Part shown: piece after piece, positions 11,560 through 23,530 of the stretch
Numbering within the stretch: the first letter of the stretch is position 1
How the letters are laid out: each line of letters starts with the position of its first letter
Assembly (NCBI RefSeq): GCF_017591425.1
Contig: NW_024466599.1
Coordinates: 69,668,501-69,732,500 of the forward strand
Direction: 5' to 3'
DNA length: 64,000 nt
Origin: Ochotona curzoniae
Lineage: Eukaryota; Chordata; Mammalia; Lagomorpha; Ochotonidae
Notes under the pieces: generated by a model
What the model saw: the letters and a program-made list of their open reading frames with translations, nothing else
What the model was told of the DNA's origin: nothing
Databases searched by the model: none
Translations under genes and position numbers: made by a program

Positions 11560-12075
11560 TTAGAACAGGAGTCCAGAAGGAAGAGGAAAAAAAAATGATA
11601 GGGAAAATATTTTAAGAAATAATGGCTGGAAATCTCTCACATTTGATGAAAGCATATCTAATAAGCTTTAAAAAATTCCATGTAGAAGAAATGCAAAAAG
11701 ATCTGCGCCAGGACACATTTTGGTCAAAATATGACCACTGAAAACAAAGAAATAAATCTTGAAAGTAGAGAGAAGATTTAGCCTATATGTGGAAATCTAA
11801 AATGAGCAACTAATTTCTCATCAGCAACAGTGGAGGCCGCATGGCAGTAGGATGACATTCTGTAGTGCCAAAAGAAAACGCTGTCAGCCAAAAATCCTGT
11901 ACCTGACAAAGCTGCCCTTCAAAATGAAGGGGAGCTAAAGGCAGCTAAGACAAGCAAACACTTAAATGATATATCCCAGCAGCTCTGTCTTCACAATAAC
12001 TACTAAATGAAACTCTTCAGGATGCAAGTGATACCAGACAGCAACCTGAACCCACATCTAAGAAGTCAAGCTAAC
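11560..12075 (+). mobile_element. L1M fragment, 5' region
   Basis: Contains AAGAAATAATGGCTGGAAAT, ACATTTGATGAAAGCAT, CTAATTTCTCATCAGCAACA and GTGGAGGCCGCATGGCAG, which follow the order of an old L1M 5'/ORF1-proximal segment. No usable reading frame remains. Confidence 0.75.
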
Positions 12076-12265
12076 ATGAAGACAATGGTGTAGAATATTA
12101 TAAGACCCAAGTACTGGGCACTTCTTATTCTTCCCTTTAGTGATTGATCTGAAACACAACTGCAGAAAATATTCAATAATCGCTTTACTTGGGTTATACC
12201 AATACAGAAAAGTAATGTACTTGACAATTACAATGAAAAGGAGGATAGTAGAAATGAAAGCTATT

Positions 12266-12597
12266 GGGTCTTGCGTGATAGTGTAGTGGTTAAGGTCCTT
12301 GCCTTGCACGCACCAAGATTCCATATGGTTGCTGGTTCTGGTACCAGCGGCCCTGCTTCCCATCCAGCTCCCTGCTTGTGGCCTGCGAAAGCAGTCGAGG
12401 ACGGCCCAAAGCCTTGGGACTCTACACCCATGTGGGAAAACTGGAGGAGCACCTGGCTCCTGGCTTTGGATCAGCTCAGCTCCAGCCATTGCGGCCACTT
12501 GGAGAGAGAACCATCAGATGGAGGATCTTCCTCTCTGACTCACCTCCTCTCTGTATATCCACCTTTCCAATAAAAATAAATAAATCTTTTAAAAAAG
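12266..12597 (+). mobile_element. C-type SINE, fairly young copy
   Basis: Full-length plus copy, with head GGGTCTTGCGTGATAGTGTA and tail AATAAATAAATCTTTTAAAA. The flanks AAAGCTATT and AAAAACTATT suggest a slightly decayed target duplication. Confidence 0.9.
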
Positions 12598-12639
12598 GGA
12601 ATAAAAACTATTGTGTTGTAAATTTTTAAAGCTTCATGT

Positions 12640-13079
12640 TTTCTTGATGATTCAACATTCCCACAGCCAGTCTCTGAAAAATTCCAGCCCAATATAACTC
12701 AATGCATCAGTGTAAATAGGCCAGTTCTTACAACTTCTTTTTGCTCTCTCCTTACTGACAATGACTGTGATATTCAAATGAACCAGTACATTTCTCCCAT
12801 GCCTTTTGCTTGTGAATCCCATCCTGGGATAAACAAAAGCATTTGTCGAGTCTACCTTCTCTCATCTCCCCTTCACCCTTCTGGGCTGAGCCTTCTCCCA
12901 AGGAGTTCTTCCAATATGAGATCACTCATGGCATGGCCACCTTCTTTGACACCTATGAGCACAATAAACTGTTCAATGCAATGTCCCTCAAGGTGCAATT
13001 TCTATGAACATGTTGGGAATTATTCCTAAAGATCTCACAAAGGACCTTACTATTGCAGTTATAAAAAAAAAAAAAAAAA
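12640..13079 (+). other. Unidentified segment ending in 17 A; possible retrocopy fragment
   Basis: The stretch 12890-13007 can be read as an uninterrupted short frame (PKEFFQYEITHG, then MATFFDTYEHN) to a stop, and a pure A run closes the segment at 13063-13079. A poly-A end suggests reverse transcription of an RNA. I do not recognise the peptide, so source and function are unknown. Chance is possible. Confidence 0.3.
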
Positions 13080-13086
13080 GACAAAA

Positions 13087-13368
13087 GGGCTGGCACATCG
13101 GTGTAGCTAGCTAATCTTCAAGCTGCAGTGCTAGCATCCAATACGGGCATCTGTTCAAGTCCTGGCTGCGCTAACTCCAGTCCAGCTGTCTGTTTATGGC
13201 TAGGGAAAGCAGTAGAGGATGGCCTAAGTCCTTGGGACACTGCATCTATGCTTCAGACTGGCTCAGCTTTGGTGATAGGTGACCATTTCTGGAGTGAACC
13301 AATGGATGAAAGATCTCTCTTTCTCTCTCTAACTCTGATTTTTGAGTAAAACTAAATACATTTTTAAA
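13087..13368 (+). mobile_element. C-type SINE, diverged and shortened
   Basis: Begins GGGCTGGCACATCGGTGTAG just after the poly-A run. The middle block TATGGCTAGGGAAAGCAGTAG is recognisable and the 3' part is deleted around the TGGGAGAC block. Confidence 0.8.
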
Positions 13369-14640
13369 ATGAAGATATGAGAGTCAAGATGGCGGAATAG
13401 GGTAAGGACACGTTTAAACAGACAGAGAAACATGTAATCAGGATGAAACAGGAAGATTCATTCCAGGAAATAGGAGAGGACAGAACAACAGCAGAGGAGA
13501 CTGACAGACACAGGAAAGCAGCAGACGTAACAGTGTGGTGTTGTGGTGACTGATATTCCAGCAGCATTCAGCCGGTGGCGATATGAACTCCACCAGCAAC
13601 CAAGTGGGAAGGGACTTTCACTGGGAGCTTGGGAGGTGAACCGGAAAAAGAACTGTCTGTCCTGCTGGTCCGATTAATTTGACCAGGAGCAGAGACAGAG
13701 CAGCAGACCCCAGACAGGCAGTGCGAGAACGGGAGAACAGGGTGGGTTTCACAGCCCAGTCAGCCCCCTAGAGCCGACTTGGGCGCCATTTTGCGTAAGG
13801 AGGCAAAGGACAAAGGAAAGGACTGAGCATACGCTGAGCTGGGAGTGAACTCATTTCTGGCTCAGTGAACTGCATTAACGTGACATTCTACAGGTTTCAC
13901 CCAAGACAAGTCTGGGTAGCCCTCAGACCTGACGGCCAGCAGATCAAGAACTCCAGTAGTGGTACATCGTGTGCCATTTTGTACACTGTGGCAAAAGCTT
14001 TAGGACTGCAGAGACAACAGTGGAATGTGAAAGTCATTCACAGGATTCAGAGGCAGATTTGAGAGCAGACTGAAGAATCAGAAAACTTGAATGCAAGACA
14101 AGGGAAAATATTGATTCTAAGAAACAGAAAAAAAATATATATATAGAAGAAAAATAGGCAAAACCATCAAGTGATCCAGAATAGTCATTGTTGGAGACTT
14201 AGAAGGATTGTAGACAATTGAGAAAATAATGGCTGAAAACTCTCAAACTTGATGAAATACATACATATAAACATCCAGGAGTCTCAATGAAATCCAAGAA
14301 GGATGAACTCAGATCCACAGTGAGACATTACCATCACATCAGAGACCCCTGAAAGTAGGATGAGAGACATAACGAATGACATACAAGGGATGCTCAGCAC
14401 ATCTATCATCAGAAACCTAGGAAAATTATTGGTTGACATATTCAAAGTGTGAAGAAGTAAGAATCCTGTATCTGGAGGAACTGTTCTTTAACAGAGACCG
14501 AGAAATCAAGACATTCCTAGATAATGGTGAGTAAACTCATTATAACAGAACTGGTCTACAAGAAATACTCCAGAGGATGGCAGGTTGGAGCGAAGACGTG
14601 AGGGGTTAACCTGAAGTCACTGGAAACAAGAAGGTTTTCA
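13369..14640 (+). mobile_element. L1 5' end fragment
   Basis: Starts GAGTCAAGATGGCGGAATAG, a typical L1 5' UTR opening. Later parts (ATAATGGCTGAAAACTCTCA, TTGATGAAATACATAC, GGTCTACAAGAAATACTCCAGA) follow the L1M 5' region. It looks like a lagomorph L1 5' end, decayed, with no intact ORF1. Confidence 0.7.
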
Positions 14641-14645
14641 ATGTG

Positions 14646-14741
14646 AGGCTGGTGTTATGGTTTGAGTTATGTTGCCACTTATGACACTGGCATCCTACAT
14701 CATAGCACTGGTTTGAGTCCCAGCTACTCTGCTTCTTTTCT
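14646..14741 (+). mobile_element. Old SINE, left part of a copy split by a later insertion
   Basis: Plus-strand head GAGGCTGGTGTTATGGTTTG and CTGGTTTGAGTCCCAGCTAC. The copy resumes at about 15119 with TTCTACTTCTGATTCAGTCA after the nested minus copy. Confidence 0.65.
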
Positions 14742-15118
14742 TTTTTTTAAAGATTTTCTTAAGGTATGAGAAGTCCCAGAGGCCCACCAATCTTTTCTAA
14801 CAGATTTATTTATTTTACTTGAAAGTCAGAATAACTGAGAGAAAGGGACACAAACAACAACAGATATCTTTCATCCACTGGTTTACTCTCCAGATGGTCA
14901 CTTCAGCCAGAGCTTGGGCCAATCTGAAGCTGGGAGCCAGGAGCTTCTTCCAGTTCTCCCACATAGTACAGGGGTGCAAGGTCTTGGCTCATCCTCCACT
15001 GCTTTCCCTGGCCTTTGGTTGGGTACAGGATCAGAAATGTAGTACCCTGAGCTAGAACCAGTGCCCAGGGAAATGCTGGTGCCACAGCAGATTATCAGCA
15101 GGGTAAGCCATCGTGCTG
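14742..15118 (-). mobile_element. C-type SINE nested in an older SINE
   Basis: Minus copy with long T/A-rich left end and landmarks AATCTGAAGCTGGGAGCCAG and CCTCCACTGCTTTCCCTGGC. It interrupts the plus-strand SINE around it. Confidence 0.75.
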
Positions 15119-15500
15119 TATTCTACTTCTGATTCAGTCACCTGTTAATGGCTCTGAGAAGGCAACAAAAGAAATCCCAAGTCCTTTGTCCCCTATCACC
15201 CTTCTAGGAGACCAAGATGACGGTCCACTTTCCACACTGTGACATTTAGGTGTAATTCCCATCTCCAGGATTTGACTCCAAATTCCTGTCAGTGCAGACA
15301 CTGGGAAGCATCAATGATGACCCAAGTTATTGGGTTCCTATCACCAAAATGAGAGATCTGGATGGCATTTACAGCTGTGCAGTCCCAGTCCAGTGCCAGC
15401 TGTCACAGGCATCAGTAAAGTAAACTGGCAAACATGATCTCTCACCATCTGCTTCTCACTCAGTGTTGTTTCTCTGCCTCTCAAACAAGTACATATATAA
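15119..15500 (+). mobile_element. Old SINE, right part of the split copy
   Basis: Continues the copy begun at 14646: CAGTCACCTGTTAATGGC, GAGAGATCTGGATGGCATTT, CAGTCCAGTGCCAGCTGTCA. An extra stretch near 15180-15340 weakens the alignment, so there may be two overlapping old copies. Confidence 0.45.
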
Positions 15501-15616
15501 GAATTGAGATGTATTAGTCTCTTAAGTCATCTGTGTGTGGGGGGTAGAAGTATAGTTATAAATTGTTGTTCCAATAATACTAGATTTTACAATTCCCATG
15601 TATTTGGTTTTGAATT

Positions 15617-15905
15617 TTATAAGATGTGTTTATTATTTACTTGAAAGACTGAGAGAGATGTCATCAACTGGCTCATTTTCCAAATTCCACAACTGCCGGG
15701 GGAAGGCTGGGCCAAAACAATGCCATCTGGGTCTTCCAAATAGAGGACAGGAACCCAATCACTTGGGTCATCCATCATCTCCTGCCTGTTGGGCACACTT
15801 GCAGGAAGCTGGATGAGAAGCATGAAGCAGCTAGGTCTAAAACCAGGCACTCTGATATGGAATGCAGCATTCGTGAGCACAGCTTAACCCAATGCACAAC
15901 AATTA
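15617..15905 (-). mobile_element. C-type SINE, old copy
   Basis: Minus copy: TTTACTTGAAAGACTGAGAG at the left and CACTTGCAGGAAGCTGGATG in the body. The complement of the head is eroded at the right end. Confidence 0.7.
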
Positions 15906-15917
15906 CCCCACTTTTTT

Positions 15918-16203
15918 TTAAAGATTCATTTATTTTTATTACAAAGTCAGATATACAGAGAAGACAGAGAGGAAGATCTTCTGTCCGATAATTGCCAGGA
16001 GCCAGGAACTTCCTCCAGGTCTCCCACACACGTGCAGGATACTAAAGCATTGGGCCGTCCTTGGCCACTTTCCCAGGCCACAAGCAGGAAGCTGGATGGG
16101 AAGTGGGGCTGCCAGGATTAGAACCGGGGCCCATATGGGATCCCGGCCGCATTCAAGGCAAGGACTTTATCCACTAGGTCACGCCACCGGGCTGCCGGGC
16201 CCA
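15918..16203 (-). mobile_element. C-type SINE, young but internally shortened
   Basis: Right end carries the head complement (GCCACCGGGCTGCCGGGCCC). The flank CCCCACTTTTT is repeated at 15907-15917 and 16204-16214, a target duplication. A block of about 40 bases of the usual body is missing near 15990. Confidence 0.9.
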
Positions 16204-16589
16204 CCCCACTTTTTAAAATCTATACTCTAAAACTAGTATTTAACTTCTGTTTCTGACTTCACATTTTGCTTTCAGTATTTAAGAAACGAATGCATCTTCA
16301 AAGTATCTATATTTTGTATACGAAAAGTATAAAGATAATTTTATAATATGAGTAACCGAAGAAAAATGAGATGAGAGATGTAAAGGAGTCTAGTTTTGTG
16401 TGTTATGAAAGGTAAAATAGTATATAACTTTGGGATAGCAAAAGTAATTTCCATGGTAACAAAGAAAATAACTATATAGTATGCACAAAGGCAGTGGGAA
16501 AGGAACTTAAATGTTTCACTACAAGAAAAGCAGCTAAATACATACACAGGAACAGTAATGCATAGAATTTAAAAGATATAAGAACGTTA

Positions 16590-17445
16590 CAAAGCACACA
16601 GAAGACCAGTATTAAGATGACAGCAGTCAGTTCCTCCTTATCAATCAGTTATGAAATTTCTGCCATACATTATAGTATGGATGAACCTTTAGGACATTAC
16701 ATTAATTGAAACAGATGAGTTACCATAAGACAAGTACTGTGTGATGTCACCTACATGAAATAGAGGAAGAAGGTTTTGTGGGTGAGATTTTTTTTTCACG
16801 TGTATAACATTCCCATTTTATGAGAGCAAAAGTGCTTTGGAGATGGGCAAGTGTGTTGATGACTAATCTAAACACAAATACCACTGAACTGAGCATTTAA
16901 AAAAGATGAAGGTGATATCTTGTGTGTATACTCTCTCCTGTTTTTTTTTAAGAAAAAAAGTGACTCAGAAATTCCTGCACAAGTATTCATAGTAACATTG
17001 ATCAATAATGATTAAAATCAGAAATAGCTCAAAAGCCCACCTATTGATGGATGGGCTAGAGATGTGTTCTGTACATGTACTAGAATGTAAGAATGTAACA
17101 GTAAGAAGGACTTTGAAGTAGCAACACCTGTCACAAAATGAACAGATGCTGAATACGTTATGCGGAGTCAAGGAGCCAGTCATTAAGATCACACACTGTA
17201 TGATTCCATTTATATGAACTACCCTGAAGGGGCAAATCCGTAGACAGACGATGGGTTACTGGGAATCTGAGTGCTTGCAAAGATAAGGAGGAGTGGGAGG
17301 CGAGTGCTAATGAGCATGAGATTTCTTTTTGGGGAGATGAAAACATCTTAAAATTAGACTGTGCTTGTGGGTGCATGATTCTTAAAACTGAGGAACTTTA
17401 TGCCATGTACATTATTTGTCAACAAAGCTATTGGAGGGAAAAAAT
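16590..17445 (+). mobile_element. L1M 3'-end fragments, two pieces
   Basis: 16600-16900 and 17000-17440 both show the late ORF2 and 3' UTR landmarks of old L1: GTATGGATGAACCTTTAGGA, TGTATGATTCCATTTATATG, GATTTCTTTTTGGGGAGATG. The same landmarks appear twice in a row, so these are two separate old copies or one copy with a duplication. Confidence 0.75.
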
Positions 17446-19390
17446 GTGGTACCAAGAAAGAAAGACAAAAGTGAAGACATTTTTAGAAAAAAAGACAGGC
17501 TACCTCTAAAGTGTCACAGCAAGAAGGATAATACATGGGATGGAAGCTTGATGACATGGAAAGTTGGACAGCAAAGTACATGTAGGGGAGGTCTAAGTGT
17601 TGCCCACAGGAGGAGGTGGGCTGGGTTGTGTGAGCATCTGTCAGAAGTGCTTCCCATCCATAGCCCACCCACCTTGCAGGTGCCTCACCTCAGTCCTACC
17701 AACCATCACCCACCTTTCCACATTCAATTTCCATTCCCCCAGAAGACCCATCTGCCCCTTTGGGATGAGTTAGGATCCTGTGTGTCATGCTGCAGGAGCC
17801 ACTGCACCTGTTTTCACAGAGCTTGCCCATATTTATGAACTGGGACTTCACAGAGTTTATGGAAAATGAGTGTAAGAAAGAAAGAAAGAAATCCATGCCC
17901 AGTTGTTACACACGAGACATTTTCATGAGCTTTCTGTATATAGGCTTGAGTGACTCTTTGATCCAGGTCCCTTAGGCAGACTCATGCCTGTTGACATTCC
18001 CTATACATTGAACCAATTTTTTCTTTTCCTGAGAAAAAAGATGAGAATACATGATGACCACTGTTCTCCAATGAGTCATGCCAAGATCAGCCTGGATTTT
18101 TTTTTTTTAAGAAAAATCAGCTTCATATTACTGAAGCAAATAGAGTGGAATGCTCACAGGGTTCCTGTTTACACCTAGTGCCAGTGTGCTGTGTGACTGG
18201 GCTGTTATCCTCAGGAGCAGGGGGGCTGGGCGGCTGGGCCCAGCACAGAAAAGCAGCGCCATCTACATGGGACCTCATCACAGCCAACCACTTCACCTTG
18301 GAGGTAACAGATGAAGGCCCTGGTGTTCCCTGCAGCTCACCTGTCAGGAAGAACAGGGAGGGATGAGCACAGACTCATGTTGAAGCACAGCAGAAGACGA
18401 AGCCCAGCCATCTCATAAACAGAGGCTGACCCTGGAGAATCTGCACATGTTCAGTGACAGAGTTCTTTACAGAGTGAGAAGACAGCAGAGGACCTCCCTA
18501 GCTGGTCAGCTCTGAAGTTTGCTCGTGTCCTGCGCCTGCTGTTCATCTTGTTTCAGAAACAAAGCTTTGGCCTTGAGAAGTGAGCCCAGGGAACACAGGC
18601 CCACCCGGCGCTGCCACATGGGGGTGCTCATTATGTGCGGTTAAGTGGATGAATGAACTAATAAGGGATGAGAGCCACTTGTGGGGAACACTTGTTAGAT
18701 GCAAGAATCACTTCCTGTGAGGAAGTGGGACACCATCAGCTCTTCCCGTACAGTCCCCTAAGCCTCCGTGCTCTCTGTCGTGAACAGCCTGTGTTCCTGA
18801 GACTTTCTGTGCCGAGTGGCCCAGCAGAGCTGACCATGAGATGCTGTGTGTGCCCCTCAGTTTGGGAGCGAGAGTCAGAATCCACTCTATCCAGAGGGCC
18901 CTATCCAGAGAGCAGGGCCCTATCCAGAGAGCAGGTTTCCTTCATAAAATCGAATTTATCCACAAACTTTTCAAAGCACCTTCATGTACAGCTCTGAGTC
19001 CTAGGCAGACTAAGCCCATTCCAACACACCTGACTATAATTCACTTCTTAATCAAGTAGGATGGCTTGGCCAAGACAAACCTGTTCTTACTTGGCTAGAG
19101 TTTAAATGTTTTCTTATCAGATTTGAAAAACATTAGTTTAGACACTTCTTGGTTAATAGAGCAAAACAAAAACAAAAACCACTAGAAATTTTACAAAAAT
19201 ATTATTACAGTATTAAAAAGATACATCAACATTAGAACTTTAAACTTTATGGCCTTATTTTTGAAACTATTTGCATCATTCTTGGAGGAAGATGACATAA
19301 ATGGGTTAGTTCTTACGCTGGGAAGTAAGTGGAAATGATGCCATCTAGCTTGGAAGCTTTCAGTCTCAGAGTTGTCCCCTGTGAAGACTG
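17446..19390. other. No gene seen; unique sequence
   Basis: The only internal structure I find is a small tandem duplication of a 19-base unit (CTATCCAGAGAGCAGGGCC) with three copies at 18887-18935. Open frames here do not resemble known proteins. Confidence 0.5.
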
Positions 19391-19418
19391 TTACACATAC
19401 ACACACAAACACACACAA
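19391..19418. repeat. (AC)n microsatellite, imperfect
   Basis: AC-rich run of about 28 bases with two interruptions. Confidence 0.85.
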
Positions 19419-19901
19419 AACTGACAGGTCACACGGAGCAGTTTCACGAGAGCTAACTTATTTTTAACTATGAGTTTACTGTAGAAATAAAGTCGCTCTT
19501 TTTTGTTTATATAACAAAAATAATGTCTAACTTACAGAGAACGTTATCTATTCAATTGACATTTCTGCATCATGGCAGATACAAAGCTTTGTTTGAAAAA
19601 GAAATTCAGGGTTCAAGAACTATTAGTAAGAAGACATAACTACAACTTTATCTTGGCCTACTCAAAATATGCAGCATTAAACAGTGGGGTTGAAGAACTA
19701 TTCGTAGAAAGATGTTTATGGAAAAGTAACCATGAAGAAGTTCCCACTCATGGGGCTTTACCCAAGACCAGGCCCTATGCTCAGAAGGAATCCTTTAGTT
19801 GTTGGATTACTATACCTACATGGCAAAAGAAGAAAACAGGGATATGGGGGGATGGATGGATTGTCTGTCCCAAGCCCTGAGAGCCTATACTCCCTGCCAA
19901 G

Positions 19902-19902
<1 letters not shown>

Positions 19903-19938
<36 letters not shown>
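19903..19938. repeat. (TG)n microsatellite
   Basis: Pure TG run of about 36 bases, the longest microsatellite in the window and a likely polymorphic site. Confidence 0.97.
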
Positions 19939-19941
<3 letters not shown>

Positions 19942-22440
19942 TGGTGGGATCCCCTGCAAAGATGCAGCATGGATGTTCCAGAGTGTCCACACAGCTCAGG
20001 TGATGTACAGATAGGACAATAACCTGGATTGACAGAGATGCCATACTGGAAGTTTTCCATTTGGAGTAACAAAACACACAATTTGGTTACTTGTGCTAAG
20101 TCAAGGAATTAACTCTACTTTCCTCTGTGCCACTTGTGCATGGAATCAAAATGTGCTGAGAGCCAAACTCAACCCAGGGCTGTGGCTGGCGGCTGTGAAC
20201 AAGCCTTTTGTGCAGAGCTTTAGGCACAGACATAATTCTAAGGTCCTTTGGCATGGAGCTCTGCTGCCACTCAGGTGTATCAGCTGTGCCTGGTGGCTCC
20301 AAGTAGCAATTAAGAGTGAAAAGCTGTCTACCCTGCTCTCCTCCTCTCACCTTTCATTTTCCTCTGTGTGTGAGAGACGGGGGATGGGGAGAAGAGAGGT
20401 CATAAATGAAATAAAGAAACAAAATCATTACTTTGCTCCAGAACTCACACAAGTCAAAGAGGTACAATCCAGTCATGAGACAAGGAAGTGCTAAACATGA
20501 CAGAGCACTAAGTAGATCCCGGAGGTGTATCCTTAGCCACCCACGATGGGGGGCACCCATAACCTGCTGGTGACAGTCCAGCCTCCCCTCCCTGTTCTTT
20601 CCCCCTCCCCTGACCTCCTTGCTCATTGGGGCGCACCTGGGGTCAGGCCTGACGCACTGGTAAAAGGCAGCCATCTTCTTGAACGTGACGGGAACCTCAG
20701 GCTCCTTCATCCTCCTGCAGAAACTGGCAGCGGGGAGACAAGTTGGTTTCTTGTCCTTCTGCAAATGACCTTTGGCTCTTGGGAAACCTCTGGGTGCTGA
20801 TCAGGAGCCTCGGCCCTATCTCCACCAGCAGATCTGCCGGGTGTGGTAGCACCCATGGGCCACCAAGAAGCAAGGCTCCCGCTGGCCAGCCAGCCAGCAG
20901 AGAGCAGCTTGGCAGGCACCCAGCAGCAGCAAAGGTGTCTGAGCTCTCTGTGTACTTCCTTCTTTCACCCTAGTCCCGAGGGCTTGGCTCCTCAGGGAGT
21001 GGGTCTGCAGTCGTCACCTGCCTCCCTATGATTGGAGGTGCTGCTGAATTGCTGAGAACGAAAAACAACATGCTCCAGCTTTGTTTTATGGCACTCACCA
21101 TGGAAGCAGGCAAAGGGCAATGAGAGGAAGAGGCTGCTGTCCCCACCCAGAGAGGGCAGATCCGGGAAAGTAAGATCCAGAGCCACAAGGACCTGTAGTA
21201 GGTTTCAAGCCAGATCCACCTGAGTCCAGGGCTCCCCTCTCTCATTCCAACCACCCCTGACGCGCTTTGCTTCCTGCCAAGCCAGTGGCTAGGTCAGGGG
21301 GCATGCGTGTCTCCCTGCACACTTTATCTCTAGCTGTAGCTTGCTTTTTATTTTTTCTTAAAGGTCCATCCTTTGAGGTTAGATGGCACCCTAAATGTTT
21401 TCTGAATGGCTTTCTTGGGACCTACCAAAGGCTCATTTTACTCAGGGACCTGTGTACCCCATCCATTGTGCCACTGATAGGATTTCCACCCTTCCCATTG
21501 AAGCTCACACCTGGCAGGTGTACAGGCCACGCCCACCTAAGATAAACCACCCAGACAGCCTGCCTGGCCAGGTTCCTCACCCTATCCACATGACAAAGCC
21601 ACCTGGTCTGGTGACTTCCTCTCTGATTACCTGCTGTTGCCACTTCAAAATAATAGACTTCTGAAAACAGCATTGTGATTCTGACTCAAGTCCCTTCCAA
21701 GTCTAAAGCCTGCTAACTACCATAGAGTCAGCAGTTTCTAGGCGATGTCTGGAGTGTTGATGGTAACTTGAAACAACCAAGCGGTGCGACTGTGTTACAA
21801 AAACCCTGGAGTAGGCAAGACGCTAGGGTGACTTTTGAAGATGCTTCCAAAATAATCTTCATCTTGCTGTTCTGTTTTTCAAAATGCAATTGTGTTCAGA
21901 GTTCTAGTGCAGTGGTTTACAATGTAAAGGAGAAAGTCTAACAAACACATTTGACAGTAACAAAAGAAAGCAGACTTCAGAGAACTTGGGCATCAACCAC
22001 CATGGAATGAAAATCTGCTGGAAGACACCCCTGCTAACAGGTCAGCTTTCTCCCAAAGAGACAAACAGGCTGGCAGGGAGTCCCTGTCTCCTGGGAGGCA
22101 GTCCAGTGGCCTGTGCAGCAAGCAACGATTATTGAAGGGACAGGGATAGGACAGGTGTTTCTAAGGACTAAGCTCACATGGCAGTATTCTCTGCCCAGTG
22201 GCATGGACAGGGCAAACCCTACAAGACAAGACCCACAGTGGCAATTTTATCTGCTGGGGTCCGTGCAGTAGGTGTGGATGACACGAAGGTGGGAAGAGAA
22301 GAGCTCCCCTGTTTGGCAGCGCTTAGGGGAGCTTCCAGCTGTTCGGCAGGGCCCAGCGGATTTCTCTCTGAGCACCTTGACGCTGTTTCACCCCTGTTTG
22401 CATGGATACTCAAGCACCCCGCTAAGAATTCTGTAATCTA
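19939..22440. other. No confirmed gene; unique GC-rich stretch
   Basis: On the minus strand, 20614-20737 has an open frame between a CCCCGCTGCCAG acceptor-like site and a GAG/GTCAGG donor-like site, with peptide MKEPEVPVTFKKMAAFYQ in it. I do not recognise the peptide. Nothing else stands out. Confidence 0.35.
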
Positions 22441-23530
22441 TTGAGGCATTGTTGTTTGCCCCAGTGAGACAGTTTTTGCAACCAATGTGAGCTTGAGAGT
22501 TAATGTCACTGATAATGTCTTGGTGAGTGGGCCTTTGACAATTTACATACAGGAGCACAATTAGGCCCATGCCATTTTTGGACATCTTAGTGGGTACTTA
22601 ACCATTGCCTCAGAATTTGGCCCAAGCATGTAGCACTCCTTCTGGGAAAGGGCTTGAAAATATCCTAAATATTAAGGCAAATAATGGGAGTGAGAGCTGA
22701 AACTGCTATGACAATAAATAGTTATTGTTATCTCAAAGGCTAGCATGTCTTTACAATTTTTTAGAGCATAGAAAATGCAATTGTTTTAGTTGCTTTTATA
22801 ATTTTGAACTAGAGGAATTAAGGATGTTTTTATTATGGAAATAGGCTTTTAATTATTGTTTTATTGTTTATGGGGTTGTAGAGCCTATAGTTGTAGAGGG
22901 ATTTAACATTTGAAACTTCTGTCTTGGATTTTACATTTTTTCCCTTGTAACCTATTTTCCCATTAAATAATGGGTAAATTGTAGAAATAGAAATGTGGTA
23001 GGAATGTACTACTGATTACCAGGTAATTGCATGTGCCTTGGCCTTGGTATCCTGGCTGTCGCTCCATGGCTACCACTGAAGAAAGAATAATGGCATGCTT
23101 TGAAGAATACGAATATAGTATTTTGCAGAATTATCTTTAGGGGCACCTGCTTAGCCCTGAAGTGCAGATGGAATGACCAAATGTCTGTACATGCCCCCTT
23201 AGTCTTGAAGTAAAAATAGAACAATTAGTTATTTGTGTAGAAGCTTGTGAGGTGTCTGAGTAGATAAAAAGGACAGTTTTTTCTTGAGCTGTTGCGAGAG
23301 TGCATCAAGAGACAGGGTCTGTGTCTGTGTCTTTCTTTATCTCCGACTCCACGCACCCTTTCTGAGCTCCGAACTCGGCTGGAGCTGGACCCCAGCATTT
23401 ACCCTGCTCAGAGTCAGCCAGACAGAGCTTGAGCCCACCTCTGCCAGTGTTATCCCCGGGCATGTGGCCTGTTCTCTCTTTGGCAGCCTCATCAGTGCTT
23501 TGACCCAGGGGTGACCAAGTATGTAGGATG
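22441..23530 (+). other. AT-rich stretch then promoter-like, LTR-like end (tentative)
   Basis: A long AT-rich segment leads to GAGTAGATAAAAAGGAC (TATA-like, near 23258-23274), then TTGAGCTGTTGCGAGAG, a TCTGTGTCTGTGTCTTTC stretch and a CpG-containing, C-rich end near 23400. This order of TATA box, R-like and U5-like sequence recalls a betaretroviral LTR. I could not find TG...CA ends with a matching target duplication, so this stays a guess. Confidence 0.25.

Noticed and set aside
18887..18935. Three copies of a 19-base unit as a regulatory repeat
   Set aside because: Only three copies, one shortened; a local slippage duplication is enough.
19903..19938. (TG)n run as a functional Z-DNA or regulatory element
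   Set aside because: An ordinary mammalian microsatellite; nothing nearby supports a regulatory role.
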